Assembly: GCF_026151205.1 (NCBI RefSeq)
Contig: NC_087076.1
Span: 11,384,902-11,448,901 of the forward strand
Length of the DNA: 64,000 nt
Direction: 5' to 3'
Source: Bolinopsis microptera
Taxonomy: Eukaryota > Ctenophora > Tentaculata > Lobata > Bolinopsidae
The notes beneath the pieces are model-generated. The model had not been told where the DNA came from. It searched no databases and saw only the letters and a program-made list of their open reading frames with translations. Shown here one piece after another: positions 22,233 to 32,534 of this stretch. The position numbers and the translations under genes are program-made. How positions within the stretch are numbered: the stretch's first letter is position 1; each line of letters opens with the position of its first letter.

Positions 22233-25200
22233 TCACTCCTGGCTTAGATCTTTTTGTAGAGTCCATTCCAGAAGAGAATTATTTGTGATGGCGGTATACC
22301 CTTTTGTGGGCGGGGTGTCCGGGAAGCCTTTCAGGAATTTAGCAAGGGAGGATTTGAATGTTTCCAAGACTTGGATTGTGTTAACTTCCTTGGGGAGCAG
22401 GTTCCATAGTTTGGCTGCTTTTACTCCAAAAGAGTTTTCATAATGGGTCGAGATTGAGCATTGTGCCTTTTTGTTAAATGCAGGCACAGTGGCCTTTACA
22501 CCGTGTCGGGAGCTTTCCTTGAACTGCATGTTGATGTCGTTCGGAGCTAATCCATTCATCATCTTCCATGTATGGATTATGATGTATCGTTCTCTGCGTC
22601 TCTGTAATGAGAGAAGATTCAGGTTCTGCAGGCGTTCCCAGTAATCAAGGTTCTGGCAGCCACTGATTCGACGAGTGTAGTGTCGTTGGATGCTTTCAAT
22701 AGCTTCTATATCGCTGATCTTGTCAGGGTTCCACACCGGGCAGCAGTATTCGAGTTTGCTTCTCACCATGGTTTTGTAGAGTGTGAGCATGAGGAAGCGT
22801 GACCTATCTCTGAATACGCTAAGGACCCATGACGTCATCGTCCTTGCTGTTTTAGCCATCTGCTGTATGTGAGAAGACCAGGAGCAGTCATTTGACAGGA
22901 GAACCCCTAGGTCCCTCACAGTTTTGGCTGGGTCAATAGTTCTTCCATTTGTTAAATTGTAACAGGAATATTGACTGGTGAAGGGCAATTCTCTTAACAG
23001 TAATGAATTGTTCAAGCTGTAATTCAATATTTCGAATTTGGCCTCATTTAGTTGCATGTTGTTCTTCAGGGCCCAAGCGATTACATTTAGGAGGTCGTCT
23101 TGAAGTAGGCTTTTGGTAGCTAAGTCCATGATTTTTCCAATGAGCTTGGTGTCGTCAGCAAACACCTTTCCCAGAGCGGTAACCAATGTATCAAGTTGGT
23201 CGTCAATGTATAGAATGAAAAGAATGGGTCCCAATACTGTTCCTTGGGGTACCCCACTGATTACTAGCTGAAAGGATGATTTTGTTCCTTCCACGACCAC
23301 AGTTTGCAGGCGATCCTTCAGGAATTCAGTCAGCCATTGCAGAGTCTTTCCTTTTATTCCATAGCGTTTTGCCTTTGCAAGTAATATTTGATGATCTACC
23401 TTATCGAACGCTTTGGCATAATCAAGGTATATAACATCAACCTCGTTGCCGTCGTTGAGAGTTTTCAGGATGTTATCTACGTGGTCTATTAGTTGAGTTA
23501 AGCAGCTTCTTTTCTTGCGGAATCCATGCTGATGGGGGGAGAGAAAGCTGTTTGACTCCATATGTTCCACAAGATGGTTTCTGACCACTCTCTCAAATAT
23601 CTTAATAATGTGAGAGGTTATCGAGACAGGGCGATAGTTAGCAGCAGATGTTCGGTCTCCTTTCTTGAACACAGGCGTGATGTACTGTGTCTTCATGCCA
23701 GATGGTATGACTCCGTTATCAAATGAGCGTTTCCAGAGTAGATAAATTGGTTCAGCGATTGTCCTTCGACATTTAGTTAGGATCTTGGCCGGGATGTCAC
23801 CATCAGGGGTGGAGGCATACGGGTCTAGTTCCTTTATGGCATCTGATATGTCGTCTGCTGTGAAGGTGAATGTGTTGAGATCTTCTTTTGGATGAGGATC
23901 TAATCCGGCGAGGCATTCTTCAACATTTGCAGAATTTGGGTTGCTGAAGACTGTGACATATTGAGTCTGGAGAATTTCTGCTTTTTCCGCTGGGTCCATT
24001 TTCAGAGTTCCGTTTTTATCTCTAATTGGGGCGACGGATGATTTTACCTTTGCAAATCGTTTAGCGTAAGAATAAAAGAATCTTGGGTTCGTCTTTATTG
24101 TACTTACAGCTTTAACTTCTTTTTCGTTAAGTTGCTTGATCACAAGTTCACTTATTTCGAAGGTCAGAAGATTCACTTCGGTTTTCAGCTTTTCGATTTT
24201 TCTCGAAGTTGGGTTGTTTTGAGTAAGTGCACTTATTTGGGCATTGAGTTTTCTTCTTTTCCTCTTCATTGTGTATTTTTCACGGACTTGGCGACTTCTA
24301 CGGGGGCGGGAAGGGCCAGATCCAGTAGGGTCTTTAGAAGGCGAGTTTAGGAGGGTTATCTGGAGGACAGTTAGGCGTATCAGCTCCAGAAAGGCACTTC
24401 CATCTTCATCTTCATAGCAGAGTTCTCTCAAAGAGATCCAGTTAACAGCTTCTAAACGATCGTTCATTGCTTCAAAATCTGCTCTATGAAAATCAGTCGC
24501 CCGAAAAGAGTTTCTGTCGAAAGATATAGGAGTATGTTCTTTTGGGCAGAGCGGGTTATGTCCGAGAACGAGCTCGACTAGCCTGTGGTCAGATAGTTGG
24601 CATTCGGAGATATTTGTCTCAACTGTGTCCTGTGGTTTATTTGTGAGGACGAGATCGATGGTGTTGTTATTTCTCGTGGACTTACAGATCATTTGTGTCA
24701 AGAAATTTCTCTCCATGAAATCAATTAGTTCGGAACAAGCTTGCTGGTCACAAAGCGGTTGACCAGGTAAAGCTTGGCAAGAGTCCCAATCTATATTTGG
24801 GAGGTTGAAATCCCCCATAATGTAGATGTCAGGTGATCTATCGTTCGATGTCAAGTTATTTAGTTTCTCCTGCACCTGGTCCAGGACTGCTTTGAAGGAT
24901 CCGGGAGGAGCATCTGGTGGGCGGTATATCACGGAGACAAGGGCGTTCATAGAGTCTATGAAACAATGCAGCATACTGCAGTGTTTGTCACTAAAATTTA
25001 CAGTATCTGATACTAGCAGCGAGTTTTCAACGTAAAGCACACAACCACCACCTTTTCGACTATGACGGTCTGCTCTAAGACTGTTGTACCCATCTATAGC
25101 TATTTGAGCATCACTGATATATGGCTTCAACCATGATTCAGTGATAGCGAGAATAGGGACCGGGGGTCTTCCTAGGTCGTCAAGTATGTGGTCTTGGATG

Positions 25201-25265
25201 AATGGAATCTTCCATTTTACAGTGCTGGTTGCGGCTGGGGAGATGGACCGAGCATTCAGTAGCAA
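22233..25265 (-). CDS. LINE ORF2: APE endonuclease and reverse transcriptase
   Basis: About 1,010 codons. The N-terminal endonuclease has NARSIS, ITESWL, SVIYRPPDAPPG, IMGDFNLPNIDW and SDHRLVE. The RT has ITPVFKKGDRTSAANYRPVS, HGFRKKRSC, YLDYAKAFDKVDH, SGVPQGTVLGP and the catalytic FADD. The thumb region holds VLSVFRDRSRFLMLTLYKTM, LEYCCPVWNP and RRRERY; this order fits CR1/L2-type LINEs. The frame opens at TTG, and the first in-frame ATG is about 97 codons in, past much of the endonuclease. ORF1 ends 10 nt inside this frame, so ORF2 is probably made by -1 slippage or reinitiation at the overlap. Confidence 0.88.
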   Translation of the reverse strand: MLLNARSISPAATSTVKWKIPFIQDHILDDLGRPPVPILAITESWLKPYISDAQIAIDGYNSLRADRHSRKGGGCVLYVENSLLVSDTVNFSDKHCSMLHCFIDSMNALVSVIYRPPDAPPGSFKAVLDQVQEKLNNLTSNDRSPDIYIMGDFNLPNIDWDSCQALPGQPLCDQQACSELIDFMERNFLTQMICKSTRNNNTIDLVLTNKPQDTVETNISECQLSDHRLVELVLGHNPLCPKEHTPISFDRNSFRATDFHRADFEAMNDRLEAVNWISLRELCYEDEDGSAFLELIRLTVLQITLLNSPSKDPTGSGPSRPRRSRQVREKYTMKRKRRKLNAQISALTQNNPTSRKIEKLKTEVNLLTFEISELVIKQLNEKEVKAVSTIKTNPRFFYSYAKRFAKVKSSVAPIRDKNGTLKMDPAEKAEILQTQYVTVFSNPNSANVEECLAGLDPHPKEDLNTFTFTADDISDAIKELDPYASTPDGDIPAKILTKCRRTIAEPIYLLWKRSFDNGVIPSGMKTQYITPVFKKGDRTSAANYRPVSITSHIIKIFERVVRNHLVEHMESNSFLSPHQHGFRKKRSCLTQLIDHVDNILKTLNDGNEVDVIYLDYAKAFDKVDHQILLAKAKRYGIKGKTLQWLTEFLKDRLQTVVVEGTKSSFQLVISGVPQGTVLGPILFILYIDDQLDTLVTALGKVFADDTKLIGKIMDLATKSLLQDDLLNVIAWALKNNMQLNEAKFEILNYSLNNSLLLRELPFTSQYSCYNLTNGRTIDPAKTVRDLGVLLSNDCSWSSHIQQMAKTARTMTSWVLSVFRDRSRFLMLTLYKTMVRSKLEYCCPVWNPDKISDIEAIESIQRHYTRRISGCQNLDYWERLQNLNLLSLQRRRERYIIIHTWKMMNGLAPNDINMQFKESSRHGVKATVPAFNKKAQCSISTHYENSFGVKAAKLWNLLPKEVNTIQVLETFKSSLAKFLKGFPDTPPTKGYTAITNNSLLEWTLQKDLSQE

Positions 25266-26707
25266 GATCCTTGATAGTTGGGAATGAAGTTTAGTGGCAT
25301 CGGCATCCGCATTGGCTGGTTTGGGAGTGGCACTTGGGCTGAGAACTGTGCTGGTGGTGGGAACTGTGTCGAGATTTGCTGAGAGGATGTTTGGCGTGAT
25401 CTCGGGTCCAGCTGGCTCCGTTGTGTCTCTTGGACAAGGGTAGGAATTTGCCCTCGAAGTTCCTCCATTTTGGAGTTCATCTGGGTTATAATTCCGTTTT
25501 TCATGTTTTCCATGAGCTTCTCTAAAAAAGCACTATCCCTCTCAGATGTACTGTCTTTACGTTGTCTGAGGGGTTTCTGATATTCAACAGTGGGTGGGTA
25601 GGGGGTGTTGAGGGAGTTTAGACTACCCATTCTGTCCACATCATAACCACCAGGAGGCGGCCAGGAACTTCTGTTCGTGTTGAATTCTATTCTTCTCGTA
25701 TCTTTGGGCTGCTGCTGCTGAGGCAGGCGATTTCTGTCAGTGAGATTCACGTTTCCAACAGTCTTTCTGGCCGTTCCTTTAAGATGATGGAAGCCACAAT
25801 CGCTGTTTAAACATACGTGATTCGCAACTGAATTACGGCACAGTTTAGGGTGGAAAAAAGTGCATTTCTTCCCATTCCTGCATCCTCTGCGTTTGTCGTC
25901 TCCGAAATTGGAGTAAAAGCGGCACCTGATGGGGTGCTGGTATGAGCATTTCTTACCACCAATGAGACGTTTGCCAGTGAGGCCGTGGGGACACTTCCTC
26001 ATAGTGTATTCCCGGCAAATCTGGGGGTTATTTTCGGTATCATTATGTCTACCTCTTCTAGGGCTTTCCCTGTCTTCATCCTCATCCTCATCTTCATCTT
26101 CATCGTCGTTTCCCTCGCCCTCTACCTCAGATTCAACCTCTTTAATAGTGGATAGATCTGTTATACTATCTGTGTTCCTTTTCTTGGTAGGTTTCTGGGG
26201 AGATTGAAGTGAGCGTGTTTCGTTCTTTTTTGAACATTCGTAGCAGAGCCAAGATCCTCCTAAAGGAAGCAGTCCTTTCTGAATGAGGTCGTTGAAGGTC
26301 TTGGCTTTTTCGGCCATGGCTTCACAATCGTGGGAGCCCTGTAAGCATAGCCGGCATCTTAAGAGCGGTTCTTTTCCCAGTTCATTACAGTACACATCGT
26401 TACAGTCCTCGCATTCTATGTCGAACAAGGACTCGATCTTGAGAATCATTCTATCACATAGAGTCTGTTTATTCGTGTACAGTTTCTTCACACCATCTCT
26501 GACATTAAAACCTAGAAATATTGCACAGGGTTCTAGTTGAACTGCGGTGAGTGATTTCATATCTTTCAGATTGGTCTTATAACTTGCACTGAAACTATAC
26601 ACACTGAGAACCTTCTTGCTGGGGGCATCAGCTTTGTTAAGTAGGCTTCCAAGTACACGTTTCTTAGCATCATCGCTTACTGATTTCAGGTTTTCCTTGT
26701 CTTGCAT
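25256..26707 (-). CDS. LINE ORF1: RING/PHD-like cysteine cluster and three CCCH zinc fingers
   Basis: 483 codons from ATG at 26707. Residues about 95-165 hold a Cys/His cluster (CEDC, CNELG, CRLC, HDCEAM, WLCYEC) like a PHD/RING fold. An acidic run (EDEDEDEDED) follows, then three CCCH-type fingers: CREYTMRKC...CSYQH, CRFYSNF...CTFFH and CRNSVANHVC...CGFHH. The C-terminal third is Pro/Gln-rich with a possible short coiled coil (FLEKLMENMKNG). CCCH fingers suggest RNA binding for the LINE ribonucleoprotein. The stop TGA overlaps the start of ORF2. Confidence 0.85.
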   Translation of the reverse strand: MQDKENLKSVSDDAKKRVLGSLLNKADAPSKKVLSVYSFSASYKTNLKDMKSLTAVQLEPCAIFLGFNVRDGVKKLYTNKQTLCDRMILKIESLFDIECEDCNDVYCNELGKEPLLRCRLCLQGSHDCEAMAEKAKTFNDLIQKGLLPLGGSWLCYECSKKNETRSLQSPQKPTKKRNTDSITDLSTIKEVESEVEGEGNDDEDEDEDEDEDRESPRRGRHNDTENNPQICREYTMRKCPHGLTGKRLIGGKKCSYQHPIRCRFYSNFGDDKRRGCRNGKKCTFFHPKLCRNSVANHVCLNSDCGFHHLKGTARKTVGNVNLTDRNRLPQQQQPKDTRRIEFNTNRSSWPPPGGYDVDRMGSLNSLNTPYPPTVEYQKPLRQRKDSTSERDSAFLEKLMENMKNGIITQMNSKMEELRGQIPTLVQETQRSQLDPRSRQTSSQQISTQFPPPAQFSAQVPLPNQPMRMPMPLNFIPNYQGSCY

Positions 26708-26925
26708 ATTGAACCTTTAAATGTCAGTTACACACACTATTTGAGTTTTATACAAGCAATGTACAATAAATGTACAATAGCACGCGTTCGCTTATCGCGA
26801 TTTAGCAACAAATAACTGATAAGGGAGCACTTAAAAATACAACCAAACAAATTTGTAAAATATGACAAATATTTTAATCTTTTAGTTTCTTTATCACCGT
26901 TCCATGCACAAACTTCATCATTATA

Positions 26926-27547
26926 TGGGCAGTATCTAAGAAACCCGACTCAGTCCACGGACTACTTAAATGTCATGATGGTAAGCAGATCATATGAATA
27001 ATACCTTAGATGCAATTAGTCACGACTAGCATTAATTATAACGTTATAAATTTCTGAATGAAATTTACGATTAAAATGTGGTACTGGTAGTGGTATATAA
27101 GTCATTCGATTTCTGTGGAGTATTATGAATTACCATTATGATCGACGACAACAATTATTCCAATTCTTGACATGGTACTCTACTGTCTACTAGACGAAAT
27201 CAATGCACCCACGTCATTCATAGAGAAAGCTCGAAACTTTTTATTCCAGAAAAAACTTCTAAAGCACTCCATATTATCCTGTCCTGGCTTCCTGGGTGAA
27301 GCGTATCTTGTCCTTGGCTCCCTGCTCGTTCTCGAAGTCTCTAGATGGATTTATATGACGCTGCAAGACCCCACAGAAATCGAATGACTTATGTACCACA
27401 TTTGAATCGTAATCATTTAGTAATCTACAACATAATAATTAATATTAATCATAACTGATTGCATCCAAGATATCATTCATTTTGATCTGCATACCATCAT
27501 GTCATAAACAGTCCGCGGGCTGGGTCGGGCCTCTTGGATACTGCCGA
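26926..27547. mobile_element. Foldback element, copy 1
   Basis: Inverted arms of up to about 200 bp run inward from GGGCAGTATC at 26927 and its complement GATACTGCC ending near 27545. Matching internal motifs include CATGATGGTA, CAGATC and TAAGTCATTCGATTTCTGTGG. The termini match the copy at 50120-50703. A 71-codon frame (27172-27387) inside shows no family signature. The arms differ at many positions, so this is the older copy. Confidence 0.65.
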
Positions 27548-29695
27548 AATTTCCAGAATTTCTTAGGTTGACTTGTTTTTCTTATTTCTTGGCAACTATA
27601 TAACAAAAAACAGCAAAATACATATGTCAACCGGCTTGTGCATTTACACGCGCTGCCGGTAACACAACATTGATATGATATGTGGGTATCTAATGAAATG
27701 AAAGAAGAGGGATTGTATATCCTACTTTGCATGACTTAACCGCTGCTAAGTGGTTCCAATAGTATTTCTGACTCCGCATCTCATATTACCACAATTTCAC
27801 GTCACCAAAAGGTGTAATCCCATCTTAATTACGGTGCATGACTTGAGTTTTAGTGTCACTGATTTAACCATATGATCTTCAGCCCCCTCCCCCATATATG
27901 TATCTTATACGTTAGCTATAGTTTTGAGTGTCGGCGCTCGTTTCTAGAATTAAGCATGATTGACGAAGCTTTACGTCTGTATCTGATTGCTGCTGTCTAG
28001 TTTTACCCTTAAATCGTCTCCTCATATATCGGTTTTCCTGCTCCGCATCCTGCTATGCTGTTGGAAATGAGGTCCTGTTTGAAAAATGGGGCCGAACTTC
28101 CGGCTGCATCACAGATCCTCCACAAACAGGGAACCAAGTGTTCCGTAGATAGTTATTTATGTGAGTTCGTGCTGGTACGCTACATTGCAGCTCGTATATT
28201 TAACTGTCCCGAAATATATTAAGATATCTGCGTTTCAGGTTGCCTAAAGTGGAGTAAAATAAAGTAGCTCGCCGCCGGCTATTTGATTTACGACATCTCA
28301 GGGCTTCCTCTCTCTGTATTCCACCTTAGTGAGCAGTCCTGACTGATCTGGGCCGCTTTTTTAAGTCATTTGTAATGCTTGTGGACTGTTTTTACCCACT
28401 TGTGTAGAATTGTCGAATATTTGTGAATTTCGAATTCTATTGAAGTGACATTGCCTTTATCCTATGGAGTATGGATTTTAGTCAATTTAATTATGGTTTT
28501 TGGCGCTCTCTATTCTGTTTCACGTTTGAACTTGGTCGTTTACGGTTCGTTTTTGTTCGGAAAATTTGCATGTATTTTTTATTTCGAGGGGAAGGGAGAA
28601 AAAGGTTATACTAAAACCTTGAGTCTAAATAGATTTTTAAAATTGAAACAAAGTAGGGACTTAAGACATTAAATTTAAGTAAATGTAGTTTTGATGGTTA
28701 TGGTGTGTTATCTTTTATCTTGGTTCTACAGTGTAGTGAGCTGAGCCTTTTTGCTTTGTGGATCTCTTTGGTATGGTGTAATTTTCATATTTGTTTTAAA
28801 ACTACGTGTTTTGTTTTAAAACTCGTATTTTGGTGATTTAAAACGTTTCCTGTAAATAAAGTTTTTCGCCTCACAATTTGTACCAATGTAACCTTTAAAT
28901 TTTACTTTTATTTAAATTAGATTCAAGAGTCTTAGTTGTATAGCCATATTTTTACAATACATAAAACCTCCATATACACAAATTCTTTAAAAATGCACAA
29001 ATGTTATATTCAAACTGCTGTTCGCTGTTCAGACAAGAGCTTGGCAAAACAAACTTAATTCTTAAATAACACAGCTGTCACGTGATTAAGATCGTAAATT
29101 CCAACTAGTACGCTATACTAATCTGAAATTCTGTACGATATTTAATATTGGTATAAAAAGAATGCCATGCTACATATATAAGGGCTTTTACAGGGATCTT
29201 AAATATAATAAAAATATTAGCCAGGCAAAACTATTATTCCAGATTTTGCTATCATGTTTTGCAGAATTTGCTAAGGGCGACGGTCGATGAATTACCAAGA
29301 ATGTCGACATAGTTTATACGGTAAATATTAAATAATGTACAGTTACTTGGTTGGGAGCTTTCAACAATAGTACTATTATATAACTGACTATGGCTACCTG
29401 GAGTTAGCTTTGTTAAACCTGAACTGAAGTTTTTAAGGTCGTTTACTGTTAGTAAAATGCTGTTTCGTTTAGGAATTGCATTTGAACGAACACCAATCAG
29501 CTACCTGATACATCATATATCACTGTAATTTTGTTATTGTCAATTACTCGCAGATCAGCATTCCTCTCCACTCTGTTATTTTAGTGTTACGAAACATTGA
29601 GCATTTGATCCGATCTAACATAGTTCTGCGAAGAATTACAATCATGGGATCACATGACTCAAACTCCCAACAGATATTTGCCCCATCTCTGAGAT
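27548..29695. other. Gene-poor DNA between the foldback element and the Pim-like gene
   Basis: Mostly AT-rich. The only coding-like piece is the possible exon near 28055-28160. Open frames at 27502-27732 and 28445-28672 look like chance. Confidence 0.4.
28055..28160 (+). CDS. Possible orphan exon (unassigned)
   Basis: ATG at 28055 opens a frame with ELPAASQILHKQGTKCSVD, ending at a near-ideal donor (TTTAT|GTGAGT at 28161). If unspliced it stops at 28222 after 55 codons. Base composition is less AT-rich than the surroundings. I recognise no family and found no partner exon, so it may be part of a gene, a decayed exon, or chance. Confidence 0.25.
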
Positions 29696-29735
29696 GTAAC
29701 AGGGTAGTGAGATGGGCATCTCACCACCCTGTTAC
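29696..29735. promoter_or_regulatory. 40-bp near-perfect palindrome upstream of the Pim-like gene
   Basis: Arms of 19 nt (GTAACAGGGTAGTGAGATG and its complement, one mismatch) around a GG centre. It lies about 125 bp upstream of the TATA box and could be a dimeric-factor site or a cruciform; function unproven. Confidence 0.5.
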
Positions 29736-29755
29736 GTTGAGGCACGCATCACGTT

Positions 29756-29827
29756 ACTTGATCACCTAATCACGTGACCAGATCAAGTGTACGCCTAGTT
29801 AAGCGAGCCTCTCCCAGGGGTATAAAG
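29756..29827 (+). promoter_or_regulatory. Core promoter of the Pim-like gene: inverted repeat, E-box, TATA box
   Basis: ACTTGATC (29756-29763) and GATCAAGT (29781-29788) flank CACGTGAC (29771-29778), a CACGTG E-box. TATAAAG is at 29821-29827, followed by a short leader to the ATG at 29909, so transcription likely starts near 29850. This is the clearest TATA promoter in the window. Confidence 0.65.
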
Positions 29828-29908
29828 ACCGGGTACACTATTTAATCGACATCACATTCTTAGAACAATTATAAACTCTTCTTTGAATAACAATAACAAG
29901 CTCTGACT

Positions 29909-30628
29909 ATGGAAGCTCTGCTGAAGACTATCCCCTACTCCCCGACTCTGCCTGTCACCACCTCCACTAGCGAGCTGATCCCCATAGAGGTCCACAACCT
30001 TCTCAAACTCTCCCACCCTAACATTCAGAGACTCCTGGACTTCTCTTACCGGAGTGAGACTAAAACCTGGACCCTTACATTGGAGTACTCCAGTAACTGG
30101 GAGCCTCTCTCTGATGTCCTTAGAGCCAACTATCTTGACGAGGACCAAGTTAGAGACATCATCCAGCAGCTGCTATCCGCTGTTGTTCACTGCTTCAACA
30201 ACGGAGTTGATCACCGTGATATCTCTATCGACAATATCTACTTAGACCTGGAAACTAACGACATTAAACTGGGAAACTTCCAGCTCTCGGCCATATTCTC
30301 AGTTCTGCCTCACTCCCTGAAACCCCTCACTTCTTCACTCACTTCTGCACCTCCTGAACTGTACCGACACGGCTCCTACTCCCCCCAATGTGCTGTGGTT
30401 TGGTCTGTGGGATGTCTTCTGTTCGAACTCCTGTCCGGTTCTAAACCCCTCCTCTCTACTGCTGATGCTGCTCGGAATAACGTGAGGTGGGAGATGTTAC
30501 CTCCAAACTCTGTAAGCTCTGATGCTTACTCCCTGATCTTGCAATGTCTCAACCCTAACACTCAACACAGGCTAAATTTTGACAAACTCGTCAAGCATCC
30601 TTGGATTGTCAACGAGACATTAGTGTGA
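29909..30628 (+). CDS. Pim-like kinase-fold protein, probable pseudokinase
   Basis: 239 residues in a single exon. From residue 24 it follows Pim kinases: IPIEVHNLLKLSHPNIQRLL (helix C Glu kept), LTLEYSSNWEPLSDVL, VRDIIQQLLSAVVHCFNNGV, then DHRDISIDNIYLDL at 101-114, APPELYRHGSYSPQCAVVWS and HRLNFDKLVKHPWI at the end. The Gly-rich loop and beta-3 Lys are absent because the protein starts at the helix C region. In the catalytic loop the HRD Asp and Asn109 remain, but the Lys of HRDxK is Ser106. DFG is replaced by GNFQ at 122-125. Phosphotransfer is therefore unlikely. The promoter is adjacent, so a missing upstream exon is not favoured. It could be a truncated retro-copy kept as a regulator, or a gene in decay. 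Confidence 0.85.
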   Translation: MEALLKTIPYSPTLPVTTSTSELIPIEVHNLLKLSHPNIQRLLDFSYRSETKTWTLTLEYSSNWEPLSDVLRANYLDEDQVRDIIQQLLSAVVHCFNNGVDHRDISIDNIYLDLETNDIKLGNFQLSAIFSVLPHSLKPLTSSLTSAPPELYRHGSYSPQCAVVWSVGCLLFELLSGSKPLLSTADAARNNVRWEMLPPNSVSSDAYSLILQCLNPNTQHRLNFDKLVKHPWIVNETLV

Positions 30629-32534
30629 AGAACGTTATTTTTCTACTGAGAAGAGATTTTGAAAATGGAAATTGATCGAATTTTATTGGAGTACGTGGTA
30701 TAGTAATACCGCTATGAATATATTTAAGTCACTAATGTGACGGTACATTAGAACTATGCGGGCTTAATGATATCAACATTTTTCACATTTTCTATGTACG
30801 TGTTATGCACAATACATCTTAAAAATGCTCCTGTTCATTCTTCTTAGCCAAGGGCGTAAGTGTGAAGATTGCACAGACCCGGACGATACAACCTGGCAAG
30901 GAGGGGGCCGTTTCCTGCAGCTGTCAATCTGTCATTCCAGTAACTGAACAAAATTTCATATTATAACCGTACGAGGTATGTAGGTCGATCATCTGGGGTA
31001 TTTTATTAGGTTTTTTCGCGCATGATGAAACCTTATAAACCTTACGGACTTGCTTTCCAGTTACAGGGAATATTAATCTCATTTTTCATTCCAAGCTTTG
31101 GTTTCAATTTTTATCTATATCATTTGTCAAATAACCAATAACACGGTGTTATGTTATCATTCTCTTGAACTTTAGCCATGGTACGCATTATTCAGTTATT
31201 CCGTCATACTTCCTTCCGTAATAGTAATACTGAGAATTAGAAGGTTCAAGGAGAGTTCGCACAAATTACGTTGCGTACTGAGGGGATCGAGCAGGGAGGG
31301 GCAGGAAGAAGGTTCCCGAGGAGGCACGGGTAGTGGCACTCGCACTGGGAGGGCTGGGGGTAGAGGATCAAGTGACGTCATATGTGAGAATTGTAAAAAT
31401 GTGATGTTCTTAGAAATTAAGCTTTTTATGATAACTGGGTAGCATTAGAATGTTCTCGCATTCTAAATGTGCTCCATATGACCATATCGTACTTTCTTTT
31501 TTTGGCATATTGTCAACTCTTGGATTACATGGATAAGTATATTTTCTACAACCAAACATTGGCGCAAACTTCCTCGGAACACAGGCTCCATATATCTCTA
31601 CCCTAGATCAGTTTAAAGAATTAATTAATTAAGTCGTTTAAAGTGGACCTGACAACTCGTTCCCCTCCTCCAAGTTTACAAGTTTGGTGGTAATTTGATC
31701 ACTGTGCAGCAGTACGACTGCACAATATATTTTTAGCATCACATATCATGATAAAAATACCCTGTGTATGGAACTTATATTATCGATACTCAAACCGCCC
31801 GACCGTAATTTTCCTTTGCATGTACCCAACACTCAATTTTATATTTATCAAACAATTATTTGTCGACTTTTAAATTATCTCTAATCGATCCTTGATTTGA
31901 CTTAAATCCGTCTTAATCCTGATTCCCGAATTTGTCAAAATCTTTCACTGGAGCTAGAAACTGATATGTATGACCGAACTATTTTCTGAAAAATTCGAAG
32001 CATTTCCGCCCATATCTAATTCTTTGCTGTCAGTTAAGTGATATTACTGCTTGAAGAGGATATCTGAACCTCGTTAAATTGTCAAACCAAGTCTATATTG
32101 GTAAAGAATAGAGATTGAATTATTGGGGCTGGAAATGATCCCTTGCTGAGGGCGTGCACTTACATACGTAAAACTGCCCTAATTTTTTCATGATTCCATC
32201 ATTAGCGGTATTAGATTATTCCATGGATAATTTCGTTTACAAACCTTCCCAAAGAGGGCCGGGTAACTCACGCTTGTAATTGGGCGTGGAACACCCAAAT
32301 TATTATCAATTTAAGTAAATTCTTGTCGGTTTTTATCACTTAAATTTCCGTTGCTTGTTTTGTGGTTGAATTTGAGAGCCCTATATCCTTCAGTGAGATA
32401 AGGATTGCTGTGATGGTTATGCCCAATTTGTTGTAATTCAAAACTAGTCAGTTTTCAAGTAAAATTTTGTTGTAACACGAGTTAAATTTGCAGTTTTTTC
32501 TCTGAATGTGACTTATAACCACTTGCTCCAAGAA
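30629..32534. other. Intergenic DNA between the Pim-like gene and the first serpin
   Basis: No gene seen. A GC-richer purine patch at about 31255-31375 ends with a consensus CRE palindrome, TGACGTCA (31373-31380), which could mark a promoter or enhancer; no exon could be tied to it. Confidence 0.4.

Larger units (their letters stand above)
22165..26760 (-). mobile_element. CR1-like non-LTR retrotransposon with two open ORFs, antisense to PATL1
   Basis: Two long frames (ORF1 25256-26707, ORF2 22233-25265) are open and in the usual LINE order on the minus strand. The 3' end carries a short repeated tail (CTAAAGTAAC-like units, about 22160-22190). The 5' end is near 26760 but not sharply defined, and I could not find a clean target duplication. 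Lack of stops suggests a recent insertion. It lies directly after the last placed PATL1 exon. Confidence 0.85.

Noticed and set aside
26890-26940. Possible PATL1 terminal exon after the LINE (acceptor near 26885)
   Set aside because: The frame reaches a stop only inside the foldback element end (GGCAGTATC), and the peptide does not clearly resemble the Pat1 C-terminus.
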